Made by a program: the position numbers and the translations under genes
Assembly (NCBI GenBank): GCA_036850795.1
Contig: JAAECO010000002.1
Span: forward strand, 1,612,001-1,676,000
DNA: 64,000 nucleotides
Origin: Cordyceps javanica
Taxonomy: Eukaryota > Ascomycota > Sordariomycetes > Hypocreales > Cordycipitaceae
Reading direction: 5' to 3'
The notes under the pieces: generated by a model
The model's input: only the letters and a program-made list of their open reading frames with translations
Database searches by the model: none
Told to the model about the DNA's origin: nothing
In this document: one piece after another, positions 33,634 through 47,254 of the stretch
How the letters are laid out: every line of letters begins with the position of its first letter
Position numbering within the stretch: the stretch's first letter is position 1

Positions 33634-35068
33634 TCCGCCGCCGCCGCCCCTTGTCCCTGTCATCCAAGGCTGACTGCCAGGGAAGGGTGGGAGGGCTGGG
33701 TCCAAAGAGAAACAATCGCCATAACGATCTGGATGAGGGGCGGAGGGGAGAGGGGAGGGCCAGGCAGACGGATAAGTATTAGCATGTCGACAGCCAAGCC
33801 TGTCTTGTGTGATGGTCCAGGTGGAGGAGGGAGGGGTGTGGTGTTGTTGGAACTCCGGTCTTGGGCAGCGAATTCTCTTGATTTTTTTATTACTACTTCG
33901 TATTATTCGTGATATTGGTGTGGTGATTTCTTTCCATGTTTCAAACTACATGCAGGGCTCCTTTTCAAGACGAGTCTTGAGTCTTGGCCTCTTCCGGCCT
34001 TTCTTTTTTTTTCCCTTGTTTTATCTGATTTGATTTGATTTCATTTTTCCTGGTCCTCTTTTCTTCTTGAAACAGGAAAAACAAAAGTAGACGACGGGGT
34101 ATCCCGTCACGGGAGCATTTCACGATCTAAGAAAGAGGCTTTGACCACCCGCCCGCCTTGACGAGGATGAAGAAGGGAGGAGCGGAGCGGAACCTGTCCG
34201 TCTTTCGTCTAGTTGCCCTTTTTCACAAGCCAACAATGGTTTTCCTTCTGCTTCTTCTTCTTCTTCCTCTTCCTCTTCTTTTTTTGGTCTCTTCCTCGTG
34301 TGCTTTCTTCTCGATTTTTCATTGTCAGCATCCCGGTCAGTTCTGCAGAAAGCGCCGGGGTCTTTCTCTGGCATGGGGGGGAGGAGATGGACGTGAAAGC
34401 CAAGTCCTGGCCAACAGGAAATCTCTCCTTGATTACTCTGTCGTTTCCTTTTATTCATTTTAAAGTTTATGCTTGCATAATCTCAAGACACACACCCCTC
34501 CCCATTCCCCCCTTGTTTCTGTCCCGCACTACTTAGTATAGATTTTTTTTTGTCTTCTTCATCTTTCTCGGGGACCTTCTCTCGGGCTCCATTTCGAGAA
34601 AACTCACGTCAGGCGCGCCGCTATTTGCGAGCCGCTAATCAGTACAAAAACAAAACTGAGCAGGATATTTATTACGTTCTGGGAATAGTTGCCTCAAAGA
34701 GAAAAAAAAAGGAGAGTGGAGTGAGGCAATGGTTGAGCAGGATTGCGAGAGACCAACAAGCCACCCCTCCCCCCGCGCCTCTCCAAAAAAGAAAACAAAA
34801 GAAAAGGAGAATCAAAGAAAGAAAAAAGTCAATCGCCGATTATTTTCACTCTCTACTGCCGATGCCCGTGAACCGAACCGACCAAACCTCGTTCCTGCAC
34901 GAAAAAAAAGACGTTGAAAGTCGTACGGAAAATAAAAAGCCGGTAAAGTTTAAAGAGAGTTTTGCAATTTTTTTTCTTTTTCGCTTCTAGTTTTCCCTGT
35001 AGAGATGAGTTGCAGCAGATGGCAAGATGGATGACAGATTTTGACAGCCTTGCCAACGAGACAGACAG

Positions 35069-35089
35069 ACACACACACACACACACACA
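35069..35089 (+). repeat. (AC)n microsatellite
   Basis: About ten AC units following GACAGACAGAC. Confidence 0.9.
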
Positions 35090-38000
35090 AAGGAATAAAA
35101 AAGAAATTGCGTTTCCCAAGTCGTCTCTTTTTTCAACTTCTTCTTCTTTCTCCCTCTTCCTCCCAAAATTAGCCGGACTCTGAGCTCGGATCAGGCTGCT
35201 GCCGAAAGAGATAACTGACAGATTATGGAGAAGCTACGCTTGGTTCTGCTTTTATTGCCATTATTTAGTTACTATTTTTGTTCATTTGCTTCAACTGAGT
35301 AATATATCCGTCGTAGGCTGGGGGAGGTAGCGAGAGGGACCTGAAAGAGAAGGGGGGGTGCGCGGTATCAAGCGGGGATCTCCCAAACTTTGTCATATTT
35401 TGTTCCTCCTCTTTGAGATTTTATCAGATCTCTCTTTTTTTCTCTTTCCCTGTCTGGCTCTCTGTTGCCTTTCCAGCTCAGTCTCGGCTCCATGATCCTC
35501 CCGTTTACCCCCGCGCTTCCCAGTTTTCCTTCCTTTTTTCTTTCGCTTTTTAGAATCAACTTCCGCTCCAAGATCCCCTCCCCCCATTCCCCCATCCTCT
35601 CCCAGATCCTGCGGGCAGGATCTCGAAAATGAGGATCCTCCAAGGGCCCGGCTGCAGGTATTGGTGGAGTTGGGCCTTGTCTTGGCCCCTTCCAAAGGCC
35701 CCTTTGTCCTCTTCGTATATTGATTAGTGATATCGATCATGTCCCGATATATTCCATTCTTGTGTATTTTTTCTTTCTTTCTTGTTTCGTTGAATCGGAA
35801 CCTAGAACATCTGGTCCTTGGCACCCAATATACCCCCCCCCCCTCTCTTCGTGACGACACACCCCCGGGAAACCGTGTCATAGGACAGCGCCAACCCCCC
35901 CTCTCCCCGCCCTGCTATACTTGTATTGCCAAATACACAAATGCCATTTCAAGTCTCATTGGCGAAAAAGGAATTGCGCACATGTCTGGTTCATGACAAG
36001 TGCCTCGTTAGCGTCTTGGCTGCCTGCTCAGCGGCGCCAACTATTGTTTTGCAATAGTAGACATTAGTCGTCGTCGTCGTCCTTGTGCCGTCGGAACCGG
36101 GCAATCCCACACGAGGAGGCGGACATTTGCCGTACTGGGAAGGGGGAGGGGGGGGGGGCTTTTCCAGAATTGATGAAGAGCAGACATAAACGAAGCCGCT
36201 TAGTCGGTGAGTGAATAGAAGACATGCCGAGTAAAAGGACTTGTTCAACGTACGTGGGTTCTTGTAAGCATCGGGTTGGCGACCACGTGCGTAAACAACA
36301 ATGCGGCAGAAGCAAATCAGTTCAACTACTAGGCAAGTGACCATCAACCCAAACAGGACCGGTAGCGGTACCCTTGCTTGTTTGTTCTCGTGCCGGCATC
36401 AGTCTGAAAAGCACGAGAACTTGCTTCGGGGATTCAATGCAAAGACAGCCCCCAAGACTACTCAGTAGAGAAGGGACAAGGATGCCGATTCTCAGGTGCT
36501 ACAGTGCATCTGTAAAAAGTACTCAGTAGAGTAATTCATGCACCTAATTTTACTTAGCGAGGTGTGTTGGGTGACCAAAACGTCTCGCACCATCTTGGCA
36601 CTATGCACTGATGCAGCCGCCCAACCCACAGGCTGGCTGGCTGGCTGCCTGCCTGCCTTCTTTTTTTTTTCTAGTTATTGATTTTTGTCTTGTTCATTGT
36701 TTCTCTTGGGCCCCCTTGCCGCAATCTGCAGCTCTTCATCATCATCTTGCAACAACGTTTCCATCTTCTGTCTGTCCCAAGCCACTCCTCAGCCAACCGG
36801 AGTCCCTCCCCTCTCGAGATTGGCCCGTGCGCTACCGCCGTCCCGAGTCACGGCCACCAACAGCCGCCGCCGCCGTCGCGTCGCCGTCGCCGTCGCCGCT
36901 AGATGTCCGGACGCGCCAACGACGGGTGACCCCGCAAAGGCATATATAGATAGGTATACCTTTTCTAGTTGCGCCCGCTCGTCTGGTCGCGCCGCCTTTA
37001 TGCAAATCCCTAGCAGCGATGGTGACGGAGATGGCCTAAACTCTATCTTTTCGTTTTTATTTTTTTTTTTGTTTTCCGTCTTTTTTTTGACAGCTGCAGC
37101 TGTACATGTCAATTCAACGTCTCTGGTGGAGCATTCGTTTCTTCTTCTACTTCTTCTTTTTTGTGGTACTGTTGGGACACTGTCGGCACGGAGCCGAGCC
37201 ATGTGGGAAAAAAAGGTGTCAGGGATGTGTCTTGCCAAGACCGTGTAGGCACTGGTGAGATGCAAGTCTGATTTCTGGCTGTTGTCTCGTACCTGAAAGA
37301 TGGAATGAACCCAGGACGTTTGACCAACAATCCCAAACTGCAGTAACTACCAGACACCAGAGTAGCCATGCCAAGAACCTCAAAGCAGTCGACAGCGGCC
37401 CCTGCGCTGCGACCACGTAGTTTTGGCCCAGGAGACGGCCATGAACGCGGGTTCCACGCCCATCTTGACGACTTGAATATCCCCCTCCCCCTTCCACCCC
37501 CTCAAATCTGTTATGGCATACCCAGGCCGTTCAGCCACAATGTGAAGAAACACTCCAAAGCTTGCGTACTGTTTATTTACATCAGTCCCTCCGTCCCCCA
37601 TCAACCTTGAGAGGGCCGAGCGACACAGCTCCACGCCTAAAAGGGCCAAACGACTCTCGGAGAAAAAAAAAATGGCGCAAAACCATCGCTGTCTTACGAG
37701 AAGAGCGGAGAGGGACTGAGGAGGTTGTCGGCCTTGGGCCGCAAGACAAATAAATAGTAGTAGGGAGGGGTGTGTATCGAATACCCTCTATACGAAGACG
37801 CTGCAAATTCTTCAAGAGGTTGTTGTGGGGATTGGGATTGAACTATCTTTTGGTCCCCGACAAAAAGAAATGGATGGGACGGGTGGCGGCGGCCAGCAAT
37901 CTTCACCCACACATCTCCCCTCCCCCCAAGAGTACTATGAGAAACAGGGACAGGGCACTTCAACATCCCCGGGAAAACGTCAGAAACCCACACATCACGC

Positions 38001-38953
38001 TCTGTCTTTAATAAGTGATATCCATTCTATTCCGCAAAACACGTGCTGCAGCAGGCTGCTGGGCATCCCGTGTCCGGCTGTCCCTTTCAGTTTCAGGTCC
38101 GTCCCCCGATTTTGCAGTAACAGAGACATACACCGTGTCTAGGCAAAATGATTACAAGCAACGCCATTGATTCATCTTTCGCTGACTTCACATGGCTCTT
38201 AAAGACGTGTTTACACGCACACAAATAGCGTTGTTCAGTTGAAATGTGGCAATAAAAATTTCATCCAATGCAAATCGTTGATATATCATTAACGGGACAT
38301 AAAAATATTCGTTATATGAGCAGCAAAAGAAAAAAAACACCAAAAACCCACAGCTTTCTCCATGTATTAGCCAAAATATGACGCAAATCTGCTCCCAACA
38401 GAGAGAACAATAAAGAGCCGCACACACCACAATAAGCTCGGGTCATTGTCCATCACATCCAACTTGGCAGGTCCCACTGGAGACGGCGTCGCCTCAATGT
38501 GTCGCCGAGTAACTCTCACTGGTAGACAAGATGGTATCACAAGAAGAATAGAAACATCTCAAACAATGCTGAAAGGGCAACCCTGATCGCTTCCCCAAGT
38601 GCTTCTCCATGAATAAAAAATGGGGCCATGTAAAGGTAAGAAAACGCCCTGCAAAATGCTTTTGTCAAAGTGAACAATGGCCTTTACGTGTACATGAGCA
38701 AAGGCGCGACTGCTCGACATGTTAAACTTGGCGCGTGAGCCAGAGAAAACAACGGGTGGATATCAGCCAGAATATAGTTCGGCTAAAAAGAAACATGATT
38801 TTGTAGCGCCCGCATTTAAATCAAACAAGAAAGATATGCTCCGTGTTGGTTTGTCAACGTCGCACTATCTCACCGCTGACAGAAGGGGAAAGAAAGAAAA
38901 AAGGCCAATGACGAGCGATTGTGACCGTACACTAGTGAAAATCGTGATTCTCT

Positions 38954-40963
38954 TCAATGCATGGCAGGTCTGTTGGCATTGTCCACTACCTGTGGCATCA
39001 TTCCGCGGCCGTCACTAGTCACGTAGTTGTAACCAGTGGTCTGTGCGACGTTGCCCTGGGACATCTCGTCCGCTCGAAACATGCCAGGTTGGCCGGCACT
39101 GTAGCCTGGCCGTGGGGCTTCCTCAAATGACGCCGTCATAAACGACTGGCTCGGGTCCATGGGCACGCCAGGCGACACGAATGGCCCCGCTTCCATATTG
39201 GGTTGCTGTGCTGCGTATGCGTACATGGGCGATCCGTTCGTCCCATTGGAGCTTGCCTGCCATTGTTGCGAGTACATTGTGCCGCCAGGGCTGGGAAAGT
39301 CACTAAAGACGGACGGTCGGCGACTGACATCATGCGGGCTGGGCACAAGGTCGAGAGTGAGGTTAGAACCTGTTGCGGAAACACCTGCCTGACCATGGAC
39401 CTGAATAGGTCCATTGTCAACGTAGCTGTGCTGTTGGGCTATGTCGTTCATCATTGGGGGCTGGAATTGCGAGCCACGCATCGGAAGGTCGCCGATAAAT
39501 GCGTCTCCAGGTCCTGGTAGGCTAGACAAGGCAGCAGCATCTGTGCGTATTGAAGGCCGCATCGTACTGCCCATTGTGGTGCTTGGTTTCGCAGGTGGTT
39601 CAACATCTTCATCCTCCTTGTTAAAAGATCCGGTCTCGTCGTTCTCGGAAATGTAATTTTCTGGCACCTTGTCCTCCGACATCACATAAATCTCGGTGGA
39701 GCCGTCGATGTCGCCCAGCTTGTAGCGTTCCTCTTGTCGAGCCACTTTGAAAATCTCGGTCAGAAAAGGCTTCTTGCGGGCGTTTGCATCATTGTCCATG
39801 AAAAATGATGATAGAGCCTCCGCAGTGGTCTCCTCCAGCTTAGTCACATTAAGACCCAGCTTTCGGATATCGGGATGCTGTTTTCCATTAGGCTCCAAGA
39901 CAAGACGGAGAATGTGTGCAAGTAGATGGACGCGTTCTGGCAGAGTTAGCCTAGTATACACCGTTGCCCCGGCCAGCGCAAATCGTACCTCGCTTGTACA
40001 GGTGATCCGGTTCCTTGTGGCGAACCTTGTCATCCTTTGTCGGGCCCCATGGTTTCGGCCACCAGTCCGGCGCCTTTTCGTCGCTCCCAGTGTATGGGTG
40101 AGTAGATTGCTTCTTAGGTTCGACAGCCTTGACCCAGGCTTTTGCGATGAGCTTGCAAGCTGTTTGCTGGCAATTTTTGAATCTTTGCTCATAGAACCCC
40201 CAAACAGCGTCTGAGTCACCAACCCTGATACCACGCCTTGAAGATACAGTCATTTGCGTGTCTTCATCTTCGTTGAGCGGGTTACGTGGTCTGGGTCGCT
40301 TGCGGCCAGATCGAGCAGGACTACCCCAATCAGCCAAAGCTGAGCTTCTGCGACGGTCTCCTGGCCGGCTTCGGTTGAAAATGTGCCGATTGAAGGCAGG
40401 CTCATCTGAGTTGAATGAGTCGTCTAGCATGAGATCGGCACCTGATAGAGGTTAGTTAGCGGTGTTTCTAATGGCGCAAGGCTGCGAGTGGCTTGCCAGC
40501 TTCTAATCTGCTCATGACTTGTTGAAACTTGTCTGCGTCAAAGAATTGAGCAATGACATTGCCAGGCAATTTTTGACCTCCACTAATAAAGGTGCATGGA
40601 GTTCCATCATCCGCCGAGGCTGCAACAAAGTACCGTCTTATGGGTACGCCGAGTTGTCTCCGGAGGGCCTCATCGAGTTCCTATCGATTTCTTCTCAGCA
40701 GGGTAGAGAGGGGAAAGTCATGTAACGAGGTAGCTTACCATTGGCTCATGACGACGTGCAGTGTCATTGGCAACCGCAAAGCGACTATTCTGGTTACTTG
40801 TTTGGTACCGCTCCTGGTGAAAGCCATTTTGTGTCTGCATGCCATGGTTGTAGCGATCAGCGGAGAAGGAGTTGTGTCGTTCGGGTTGTTGTTCTTGGGA
40901 AAAACATGAGTGAGAAAATGATTGGTGACGAGGGAACGAGTCCCGAGGCCAGTCTTGAACCAT
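38954..40963 (-). CDS. YDR124W-like helical-bundle protein (DUF2841 type)
   Basis: Four exons on the minus strand: 40963-40739, 40680-40497, 40441-39989 and 39936-38954; 614 aa. Introns are 58, 55 and 52 nt; the middle one starts with GC instead of GT (CTG|GCAAGC, branch GCTAACTA, acceptor TATCAG). Exon 2 encodes a small fold-like segment (LDEALRRQLGVPIRRYFVAASADDGTPCTF). After an NLS-like GRKRPRPR (about 181-188) comes the helical bundle at about 214-370: WGFYEQRFKNCQQTACKLIAKAW, PDWWPKPWGP, HLYKRERVHLLAHILRLVLEP and FLTEIFKVARQEERY. This is the fungal YDR124W-like pattern, whose function is not established. The last 250 residues are disordered. The frame is still open upstream of 40,963, so a further 5' exon is possible. 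Its upstream side is the 16-kb gene-poor block. Confidence 0.85.
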
Positions 40964-43800
40964 GACGAATCCTGGAACTCGGGAACCGGAAATGTTGCAA
41001 TATCGGGAGTCGTGCGAGGGTTGTCGAAGAATGAATGCAGTAAAATGGTTTTTATATATCCGTAGTTAATTGCCGTGGGACAAGGCTACGGCATATCGAG
41101 GCTTACGCCCTATGCTTTTGCTGCCAAGATGGCCAATCTATTGGCTGGTGTGGTGGCGTCTGAAGTTGACAGAATTGCTGATTCGGCGAATGATACGATG
41201 GCCGCCACAGAGTCAAATCCAGTACTGGTAGTCACTAGAAGTATGTATCAGAGCCGCCACTGACAGAGTACGCTGGCACTGCAATTCTGTGTAGGTCGGC
41301 GGACGAATTAGTAAGGCGATGAATGCAAGGGTTGTCGTTGATGGCGATAATGTGCTAGACTGTAGTGCAAAGGTGGTGTAGATCTGTGGTGTATAAGAAT
41401 GGCGGAGATGGGAGCAGTTGGTGTGAGAGGCACAAGAGTCATAGATATAGTGTCAAGTTGGAATGGGGGGGGGAGGATGGGAGAGGCAAGTCCTGGAAGG
41501 CGAGACAGCGCAAGCACTAGAGTGTCGAGGTCGCACTTGTAGGCAAGGCGCAGGACGAGATTGGTGCAGGCGCTCGACAATAGGTACCACTGAAGCAGAG
41601 GTGCACAGCAGCGTGGTGTGGTGGTACTTGTAGGCCGGTCTGGGTACCAGCAGCGAGATGTCTCGCCCTGGTGCGGCGCGGCGCGGCAGGATGGACTGGT
41701 GGTGAAGCAGGTTGGCTCTTCTGAGGAGGGGGGTGGGCGGGAGAGAAGGGGGCGTGTGGTAATAGAAAGGTGGTGGCGGTAGTGGGAGAAGTAGTGCCTA
41801 CTTACATTGTAGAGAATGTGAATGTGGTGTCTTGAAAGACAAAACCGAGATGCGGCGAGAGCGGGAGAGACGCGAGGGAGGAGACAAGCCAAGATTCCGG
41901 GGTCGATATGTGGCAACTGCGGCGGGGAGGTGAGTGCGATAGCAAAAGGAGGCACTCGAGTGATGAACTAGGACAAGGGCGATGTCGAGACAAACATGCG
42001 GCTGAGCCAAATATATGGCGGTCGGGGCAGGATTTACAGATGAAAGGGCGGAGAAGTAACTGTACGGGGTTGCTGGTGAAGTGTCAAAGCGGCGCAGGAC
42101 GGTAGCGATCTGGAAGCGATTGACAGCGAGCGGTAAACAGGTCGCAGGAGCAAGAGGCCGTAGGAAGCGCAGCTGTCTTGAAAGCAAAAGGAGCAGAGGC
42201 GTGGTAGCGAGGAGGCCAGTCGAGAGGACGAGGGGGATTGAAGAAGGTAGAGGGCCGGATAGTGGCCGATCGGAAGAGGATGCAGCGCGGAGTAACAGCG
42301 CAACGAGATGGACGGTACGACGGATGAACAAAGCAGTTTGAAGGGGGGTTGTTTTGGCAGCGGTGCAGGCGCAAGCAGGCCAGGAAGCGCAAGACGGAGC
42401 CGCACTGTACTATTGCCCAGAAGAGCAATGGGCTGAGAAACAGCGGTAGCAGGACAGGGAATATGAACGACCGATGTGGTAGTAATGAAGGGGGGCGGGG
42501 GACGGTTGACGGATGCTGGTGCTGGTGATGTGTGCTGGTGCTAAAGAGCGGGCTGCGTGGCTCAGAATAGCTCAGGAAGCGATGCAACAACGAGGCAGCA
42601 TGACAAGACACCCGGGCAGGCAGGGTGAGACCAGCTGGAGAGCAAAAGTACTCAGTAGGGGCGAGGGCGGCGCGCAAGAGTCGTCGTAGGACATGAGCAG
42701 CAAGCAGCAAGCGGCAAGCAAGCAGCAAGCAAGCAGCAGGCAGCAGCAAAAAGCAGGCGCGTCGCGGTTCGGTATTTGGTAGCTGGTTAGTTCTGACACT
42801 CGGCGAAGAGGGCAGAGAGACAGACACGGCTGGCGGCGCAAAGGGAACGGAGCACAGTCGGGAGAATATGTACTGCCATCTCGTTAGCCAGCAAAGCCAA
42901 GCAAAGACTAGCCTGGTGGTGAAAAGAAGCCAAGTGGGCGACGGGTACGGGACGGATGGGATAGCGGCCAATCGCTCAATCAACGACTAGTATGATGGGG
43001 GTGTTTGGTTTTTTTTTTCTTCTTCTTCCTTTTCTTCCCTACGTTTTAATTATCCTTTTTTTTTTTTGCAACGGACTGGGGAGGGGCCAGGATAGCGAGA
43101 AGGGGGGCGTGGGGAGGGGGAGTCGGTAGAAAGGCAAGCTATAGTTACCTGGGCGGTCGCACTTGGTGATGGTGGTCGCAGTATAGTCCCACTGCTCCAC
43201 GCGAGCGGCCAACGCCACGACACGACAACGGGCGAGCGACAGGTGAGGGACCAAGCCCAGCGAGATAGATTAGACCCAAGCGAGAAGGAAAACGAGTGAG
43301 GTCAACGAGGCTCGCCAGGGTTTTGTTGGACTATCAGTAGCTCCGACGAGGCGTCGAGGATGAAGCTGGGCGGCGTAGCGGCGTTGCGGCGTTGATGGGA
43401 TACAGGGATCAGCCGACCCTGTCTCGAGCATTATCGGGTGGCAGAGCTAACTACCAAATGGTTAGTAGCAGTAGTTAGTTTGCGTGGTGGGGAGCACAAG
43501 GACGGCGAGGCGCAAGGAGACACGGCACATCATCATGGGTCAGTCAAGTTCGTTTCTGTGGTGTTTGCTGGTGTTGCAGGTTGGAGGTTGCAAAGGTAGT
43601 GGTGTGTCGGGAGGGGAGGGCAGGAGGGGAAGAGGGAGAGGGGAGGGGGGGGATGGGCGGACGGGATAGAAGGAGGGGGGTGCGGCTATGCAGGTGGTAT
43701 GGGTGGATGATGGTTGCTGATGATGATGTTGGTGATGTTGGATGCATGGTGGCACCACGAGTCTCTTTTTCTTTTCACTTTTGGAGACTTTGTGCTTTCT
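40964..43800 (-). other. Pyrimidine-rich upstream region of the YDR124W-like gene
   Basis: No gene is supported. Read on the minus strand, about 41,300-43,250 is strongly C/T-rich with CTTGC/TTGCTG tandem words near 42,690-42,750, as in leaders of other genes in this window. It may be a very long 5' leader or promoter. One TACTCAGTA motif is at 42,649-42,657. Confidence 0.5.
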
Positions 43801-44369
43801 TTTGCGCTTTATTTTTTTCTTTTTCTTGTTTACTTTGGGGCGACGATGACAACGCTAGGTTGGTCAGTGCCTTGTCTTGCAGCTGGGAGCTGGGGGAGTG
43901 TGGAAAATGGGAATTGCCAAAAGAAAAATATAATAAAATAATCCAAGACGAATTAAAAAGATTAAAAAGATATTTTGCCCCAAAGAGAAAAAAAAGAAAA
44001 AAAACAGAGGTGTGGGTTTCCGGCCAGGTGGGTGGTGAGGCGTGCAGAGGACAAGCGTGCTCTGCTGCGGAGAAGCAAGACAGCCAAGTTCCTACTGGGT
44101 AGCTGGTAGGGTAGGGTAGGGTAGGTACTCTGGGCGCTAGGCCAATAACGTACAGCAGCAATGTACCGTTGTAGACCTCGGAGCCACGCTACAGGTACGA
44201 GCCCAACGCAGGTGGAGCGGGCAAATGGAACAGACACAACGCTCCAAGTAATACTGAGTACTTGCTTGGTGTCAGTAGAGGCTAAAAAAGCAACAGGAGA
44301 AGGGCGCGCGCCAGTCGAATTCTGTTGCGCTGGTTCTACTTAGGTGTTGTGTTCTTTCCCGATCGTTCA

Positions 44370-44560
44370 CAACCTACCTAACTAGTAGGTACCTACCTAC
44401 CTAGGTACCTACCTACCGAGGCTAGGTACACAAGCAAACTGCCATCTTGGCGGGCCGAAGCTGCCCAAGGCTACTACTTAAGTACTACTGCGTACTTACT
44501 GGTAATGCCTACTTACTCCGTTAGTATACCAACTAACCTAATTACTACCAATGAGCTGTA
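44370..44560. repeat. TACCTA/TAGGTA cluster
   Basis: Begins with AACCTACCTAACTAGTAGG, then alternating ACCTACCTAGGTACCTACC units, followed by looser ACTTACT, AGTACTACT and AACTAACC words. Confidence 0.65.
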
Positions 44561-46383
44561 CCAACATATGTAATTCGTACTAATCTACCAACTACCTTAA
44601 CTTACCTGGGTGTGCATAACACTACATGTACGACGATATTAAATAACCAGACAAGGGGCTTGGGTAGCAAGATACCAATCTCCTATGTACCCTGACTGCC
44701 AGCCTATGCCACCGAGGTACTTGCCTTTATTAGGCACCTGCCTACCCTACTTACATTGAGCTCTCCCCATAAGTCAACACCGCTGCCCCCCAATCCGTCC
44801 TCGCAACGCCAGCCAATCGCTGACGGGCCACTTTGGCCGTGCCATGTTGCCTGTCTGTACCGAGAATGGCGTCCGGTACTATAATAAATTGTAATCCATA
44901 ATATCCCAGTCTACTCCGTATTAGATGTCCATATATCGACAATGTCGAACCAAAGTAAGCTACCAATTTACTTACCCATCAGTGCCACTTCAGGAATCCC
45001 GCGCAGACTGCCTCGTCCCTGCTATCCCTCCGGCACTGATCGTCGTCCACCAGGCAGGCGTCTTCGTGGGGGAAGCCAATAGAGAGGACGGGCGAAAAAG
45101 GAAAACGAATTGGCAGTAACCAGCCTGCCTTGCTTCTTGGTTATTCCATGGTAGATACTCAGTGGTCCCAACCAACTTAACTTTCTCTGCCAGCAAAGTC
45201 ATCCCGTCACCTCATCACCCCTCCAGATCAACCAGTTAAATAGTTTCATACGCATCTTTCTCTCGCTCTCTATGCATCTCCTCTAGGCCCCTGGTAGGTC
45301 TGGTATCATCAAGTAGCGTCGCCCGCCCTCCAGGACCCCGGCAAGTCCTATGTCTTATTTGGTCTTACCGGCACGCACGTATAGCCTACCTGAGCACTAT
45401 GCCCGCATTAAAGCCCTGCAACATGTTCCGCTCCATTGCACTGCTGTCTCGCGCGGTGATTTGGAATGATGCCATTAACGTCCATCTCATGGGCTCTCCT
45501 CCACGCGCAGCCAGTCACGGCCCTCTGATTATGACTGTCGCGCCAAGGCAACTCGTGGTCATGTCGGTCGCAGATAGTTCCCGCCATAGCCAGCATCCGC
45601 CGAGTATCAGTCGTGCCGTCACCACCAGATTGGAACGTCTCGCTGAGGAGCTGAGACCCCCCCCCCCTACCTCGTCCAAGCTTTCTTCCCACTACCAGTA
45701 CGTGCTCAACAGTTGCTGCCACGCGCCGACTAGCGAGTATCGGGCGACCGCCAGTGACCAGTCTTCTATCCAGTTGGCCACGCCTCGCCCCAAAACTCCC
45801 CTTCCAAATGTAAGCTGTCCCCATGCCGGATTTGCCGTGCTTCGCAGAGCAGCAGAGTCCGTCTTAAAAAGCTCTCGAGCTTCGCCAATGAATCACATCG
45901 CTTCCTCATCACTGTCTGAGCTAGCGTAGAGGTTCTTCCATCAGCGACGCCTCCTCCGTCGGTCGAACTGGCCAGATAGTTGTTGACCAGCAATCGTGCA
46001 AGTATTGTGACAGCTGCCAGCCCCATCTACTACTGATACAGAGGCAGGGGGTGGAAAACTGGAGGAGGTCACTGCAGCGTTGTCTTACGATGTTGCCGTT
46101 GCCAGTGGATGAGAATAGACGAAACAAGGCGCTTTCTGGTGAAGCATCTCTTAGAGTGTTGAGCCATCATCACTACTTGGTAGTGCTGTACTGACCTAGA
46201 TAGTTATCATCTATCAGCTCCCACGTAAAGACTATCCTAGGTTAACATCCGCCGGGACCCGTAGGGGAATGTAGAAATCAAACCAGCTATTGTAATATCG
46301 GAGGAAGGATTGATTCTTAGAAAAGCCAACATAAACACGCAAACGCGGTCAGTAAGCAACCGTCAACGGCATGCCTAATGTGT

Positions 46384-46520
46384 AGGTACCTACCTACCTA
46401 CCTACCTCCCTACCCGGGCAGGTATCGACAAGCACCTTGGCTACTTACCTACCAGCTACATAAGGTAGGTAGGTACCAATGTTAGTACGTTAGTAACAGT
46501 TAGGGAGTAAGTAAACGGCG
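46384..46520. repeat. TACCTA/TAGGTA cluster
   Basis: Four or more tandem CTAC units (ACCTACCTACCTACCTACC), then the inverse orientation GGTAGGTAGGTACC about 60 nt later, giving a loose inverted repeat. Confidence 0.65.
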
Positions 46521-47254
46521 CCGCTGCTTAGGCACGAAATCAGTAAGAGCCCGCCAAAGCGACCCTATAACATAGGCTCGATAGCGCTAGAGCTATAGTC
46601 CGGTAGGGACCTAGGATGCTAGGTACTTAGCTACCTTGGTAGTCGGCTGATAAGTCTCCTAGTGCCCTGTCGAGCCCCGTTGCGACCCGTACCTCCGGAG
46701 ATGCACTGCCCGCGCCCGCCCGGGCTTTCTCCATAGGCATGTCATTGATAGTTTGGATAGTTACCTATTCAAGACAGTGCCTCTGCGCTGCGCACTCTGC
46801 ATCTCGGAGCTCGCCCGAGTCAAGAACACTCACCACCCGCGGTTCACAACGGCCTGCAACAAACAAACGAACACTGACTGGGCCGCGCCAGGTAGGTGCC
46901 TCATGACCCGGTTGGAGAGAGGTCTGTACTTACCTCGAGCTGGGCCAGGTCAACAAGTTAAAAGGGCTGGCTCATAAGATGTAAACATGCTCAGCGCCGC
47001 CAATTTGCGCCTTGCCGTCCAACTCTGGCTCATTTCTCGGCCATCCCTACCCCCGTGTAGACAGGCGACGGCCGAATGCTCAAGTGCCGTACTGACTGGC
47101 AAGTAGTGAGCTCACCTCCATAATAGTATGCAAACCTGGTAATACGTGCAAGGGCACGGGCACCTGGCAGCGGCGGCACGGAAATATGCGGCAGAGTATC
47201 TCCCCGCAAAACTTGGGCCCGCAGGTACTTTTACCCATCGTTCCATCAACCTCC

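Larger units (their letters stand above)
32385..38953. other. 6.6-kb convergent gene-free region
   Basis: It lies between the 3' ends of CBF1 and the YDR124W-like gene, yet is far longer than the other convergent spacers here (0.5-1.4 kb). No credible protein gene was found. It is crowded with simple sequence: (TTTATTCG)n at about 33,280-33,345, a C19 run at 33,615-33,633, (AC)n at about 35,069-35,089, and many T and A runs. Two TACTCAGTA motifs lie at 36,459-36,467 and 36,520-36,528. C/T-rich stretches resembling leaders (34,230-34,300; 35,400-35,600; 36,720-36,900) raise the possibility of an unannotated non-coding transcript. Confidence 0.55.

Noticed and set aside
45399..45929. 176-codon plus-strand frame in the gene-poor block
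   Set aside because: Composition and residue order look random, with no domain, membrane or secretion pattern; similar-length frames occur on the other strand.
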